In this document: positions 6,036 through 7,077 of the stretch, one piece after another
How the letters are laid out: each line of letters starts with the position of its first letter
Position numbering within the stretch: position 1 is the stretch's first letter
Assembly (NCBI RefSeq): GCF_020829685.1
Contig: NZ_JAIVFR010000326.1
Span: forward strand, 1 to 7,077
Length of the DNA stretch: 7,077 bases
Source: Nostoc sp. CHAB 5715
Lineage (GTDB): Bacteria; Cyanobacteriota; Cyanobacteriia; Cyanobacteriales; Nostocaceae
Direction of reading: 5' to 3'
Position numbers and translations under genes: made by a program
Notes under the pieces: model-generated
What the model was told of the DNA's origin: nothing
The model's database searches: none
The model's input: only the letters and a program-made list of their open reading frames with translations

Positions 6036-6061
6036 CCAAAAAGCGCTCTGGGCGCTATTTT
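6036..6061 (-). terminator. Short intrinsic-terminator-like hairpin
   Basis: On the minus strand AGCGC-CCAGA-GCGCT is followed directly by TTTT, with AAAA on the far side. It is read before the zinc-finger gene, so it could end transcripts arriving from the ATPase-like gene and leave the next operon to its own promoter. The stem is only 5 bp, so efficiency is doubtful. Confidence 0.35.
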
Positions 6062-6063
6062 CG

Positions 6064-6110
6064 CCGTCTACAGCCGAATTTTTTGGGGTAAAAAATTCGG
6101 CTGTAGACGG
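6064..6110. repeat. Perfect 21-bp inverted repeat (hairpin/cruciform)
   Basis: The arms 6064-6084 and 6090-6110 are exact reverse complements around a 5-base loop GGGGT. Each arm is CCGTCTACAGCCG followed by AATTTTTT, so its outer end contains the same GTCTACAG/CTGTAGAC motif repeated elsewhere in this gap. It lacks a T-run outside the stem on either strand and so is not a classic terminator. It could be a dimeric protein site, a replication or transfer hairpin, or a tiny mobile palindrome. Confidence 0.9.
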
Positions 6111-6140
6111 ACTTTCGAGTGGTTATCGGTGATGAGTTGA

Positions 6141-6170
6141 GCGATGTCTACGACGGGCTTCGCCTACGCA
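6141..6170. repeat. Dispersed Nostoc-type repeat
   Basis: The segment GCGATGTCTACGACGGGC followed by TTCGCCTACGCA resembles, from memory, a palindromic repeat scattered in very many copies through Nostoc/Anabaena genomes. GCCCGTCGTAGAC reads on the opposite strand. It is flanked at some distance by GAGTGG (6117-6122) and CCACTC (6174-6179), a 6-bp inverted pair. Confidence 0.5.
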
Positions 6171-6220
6171 CTTCCACTCAAGTACTGCCTATTTACTCGG
6201 TAATTTACATGTATTGCGTT

Positions 6221-6259
6221 GCCTACAGCCTGTAGACAGACTGTAGGCAAACTGTAGAC
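6221..6259. repeat. CTGTAGAC iteron cluster, 11-bp period
   Basis: CTGTAG(A/G)C begins at 6230, 6241 and 6252, exactly 11 bp apart, preceded by an inverted copy GCCTACAG (6221-6228). Further copies are GTCTACAA (6025-6032), GTCTACAG (6066-6073) and CTGTAGAC (6101-6108). An 11-bp period places the sites on nearly the same face of the helix, as for cooperative binding of a replication initiator, recombination factor or repressor. The cluster starts one base beyond the stop codon of the ATPase-like gene. Confidence 0.8.
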
Positions 6260-6260
6260 A

Positions 6261-6944
6261 TTACTTTGACCACCTCCAGCCTAATTTTGCTCCACTTCCT
6301 TCGACTTCTCCCAAGCCCCTATCAGCCATCGAAGCAAAGATGATCCGTACTTCGTCTGGTTGCATTCCCTCAAACAATCGGCTAGCTTGCAGCAAAATCC
6401 TGGCTTTTAAAACCTCACCTGGGTGCTGTTGACCCCAGTCAAGGATAAGTTGCTCGAACTCATTCATGGTTGTAGGCTGCGATTGCACCTCATCTCCCCT
6501 GCCGGAGTTTTCTGCCTGCACCGTCGCTTTGGTTCCCCAGTTGCTCAAATCAAGCTCACAAGGGCAGTCATCAACCATAAACCGCTTCTTGTCACCAGCT
6601 TTCAACCATTGCTCTAACTGAGGATCTTTGAGTTTAGTCCTGGCGTGGTCACGCCCGAACTGCCCTAATCTCACCAAGACAAAGCAGCTGTAAAGGGTGT
6701 CTTTGTCACCTTGCAGTCCAAAGTTAAGAGCGGTGTCGTTTTGGGCTAAAGCACAAATGAACTGTTTATATCGCCTGCCCCGTTTGGCGTGGCGTTTTAT
6801 CCAGTGGGAGGAATTGTCGCATTCGTCCACCAAAACCGGGAATTCTTCGGCGATCATGAATCGTTCTCGACCGGCGATCGCGTTATCTCCCCCCTCACCG
6901 CGAAGCTCTACAAGCTCCCCTAAGGTTTTCAAGTCGTTGCCCAT
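6261..6944 (-). CDS. 3' part of a P-loop ATPase-like gene (FtsK/VirD4-like pattern), probably truncated
   Basis: From ATG 6944 there are 227 residues. FPVLVDEC (35-42) fits a Walker B strand (Asp40, Glu41). FICALAQNDTALNFGL (62-77) fits the strand with polar Gln68 that follows it in FtsK/VirD4-type motors, and FVLVRLGQFG (88-97) the next strand. Residues about 160-227 form a separate helical, winged-helix-like end. No Walker A is present, so the N-terminal half is missing. The frame stays open upstream of ATG 6944 to a TAG at 7023-7025 and reads protein-like there (YWAACLKLIASSLTANRFYT), and ATG 6944 has no Shine-Dalgarno. It therefore looks like the tail of a longer gene cut by the adjacent STRR. 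A role in DNA transfer or maintenance of an integrated element is inferred; the family assignment is tentative. Confidence 0.5.
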   Translation of the reverse strand: MGNDLKTLGELVELRGEGGDNAIAGRERFMIAEEFPVLVDECDNSSHWIKRHAKRGRRYKQFICALAQNDTALNFGLQGDKDTLYSCFVLVRLGQFGRDHARTKLKDPQLEQWLKAGDKKRFMVDDCPCELDLSNWGTKATVQAENSGRGDEVQSQPTTMNEFEQLILDWGQQHPGEVLKARILLQASRLFEGMQPDEVRIIFASMADRGLGEVEGSGAKLGWRWSK

Positions 6945-6958
6945 TGCGGTATAAAAGC

Positions 6959-6972
6959 GATTAGCGGTTAGC
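6959..6972. repeat. Two stray TTAGC heptads
   Basis: GATTAGC and GGTTAGC are adjacent heptads of the same type as the array at 7018-7073. They lie in the stretch that appears to be coding for the ATPase-like protein, so they may be chance or older repeat material. Confidence 0.35.
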
Positions 6973-7009
6973 GAGCTTGCGATTAGTTTTAAACAAGCCG
7001 CCCAATATG

Positions 7010-7077
7010 AGCGGGGTATTAGCTATTAGCTATTAGCCATTAGCTAACAGCTAACCGCTAACAGCTAACAGCGGGGT
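7010..7077. repeat. TTAGC heptad STRR flanked by 8-bp direct repeats
   Basis: Eight tandem heptads run from 7018 to 7073: ATTAGCT, ATTAGCT, ATTAGCC, ATTAGCT, AACAGCT, AACCGCT, AACAGCT, AACAGCG. The first four read TTAGC and the last four read GCTAAC, its reverse-complement type, so the array has a foldback character. AGCGGGGT occurs exactly at 7010-7017 and 7070-7077, bounding 52 bp of repeat like a target-site duplication. On the minus strand the array puts a TAG (7025-7023) in frame with the ATPase-like gene. The window ends here, so what lies beyond cannot be seen. Confidence 0.8.

Noticed and set aside
6064..6110. The 21-bp inverted repeat as an intrinsic terminator
   Set aside because: The T and A runs lie next to the loop, not after the stem, on both strands.
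6221..6259. Iteron cluster as a CRISPR array
   Set aside because: The units are 8 bp with 3-bp gaps; there are no spacers, no repeats of CRISPR length and no cas genes.
7018..7073. Heptad array as a CRISPR or telomere-like structure
   Set aside because: Contiguous 7-mers without spacers are typical cyanobacterial STRRs.

Overview
The window looks like chromosomal DNA of a filamentous, Nostoc/Anabaena-type cyanobacterium. The evidence is six copies of the HIP1 octamer GCGATCGC in 7 kb (125, 1885, 3551, 4648, 5018, 6874), heptanucleotide short tandem repeats (STRRs) between genes, an SLH-OprB fusion porin, and moderate GC. Two unlike blocks meet at a tRNA-Phe gene.

Block 1 (1-4384) is metal transport. 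A porin of the cyanobacterial 'iron uptake porin' type reads leftward and runs off the window edge (1-1231). Diverging from it is znuA-znuC-znuB (1564-4384): a zinc-binding lipoprotein, an ATPase and an ABC-3 membrane permease. The 332-bp gap between porin and znuA holds a Zur/Fur-box-like site on top of a -10 region. The likely logic is passage of metal through the outer membrane by the porin, capture by ZnuA, and import by ZnuB driven by ZnuC. A different repeat fills each gap inside the znu cluster, and the znuC start codon is supplied by the last unit of a heptad repeat.

Block 2 starts at tRNA-Phe(GAA) (4459-4531), which has its own promoter. Only 62 bp beyond the tRNA lies the 3' end of a tyrosine recombinase pointing at it (4594-5736, minus). 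This is the usual layout of an integrative element seated in a tRNA 3' end. The recombinase is translationally coupled (TAATG) to a 77-residue double zinc-finger protein (5736-5969). Upstream is a 290-bp noncoding stretch with a perfect 21-bp inverted repeat, at least seven copies of a CTGTAGAC-like motif (three in tandem at an 11-bp period), and a dispersed Nostoc-type repeat. Beyond that is the 3' part of a P-loop ATPase-like gene (6261-6944). Its reading frame appears to be broken by an STRR flanked by an exact 8-bp direct repeat at the window's right edge.

The best candidate for something undescribed is the block-2 module: ATPase remnant, iteron/palindrome control region, CxxCxGxG zinc-finger protein and coupled recombinase carrying Tyr in place of the usual box-II His. 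Functional statements on this module are inference from motifs and layout.
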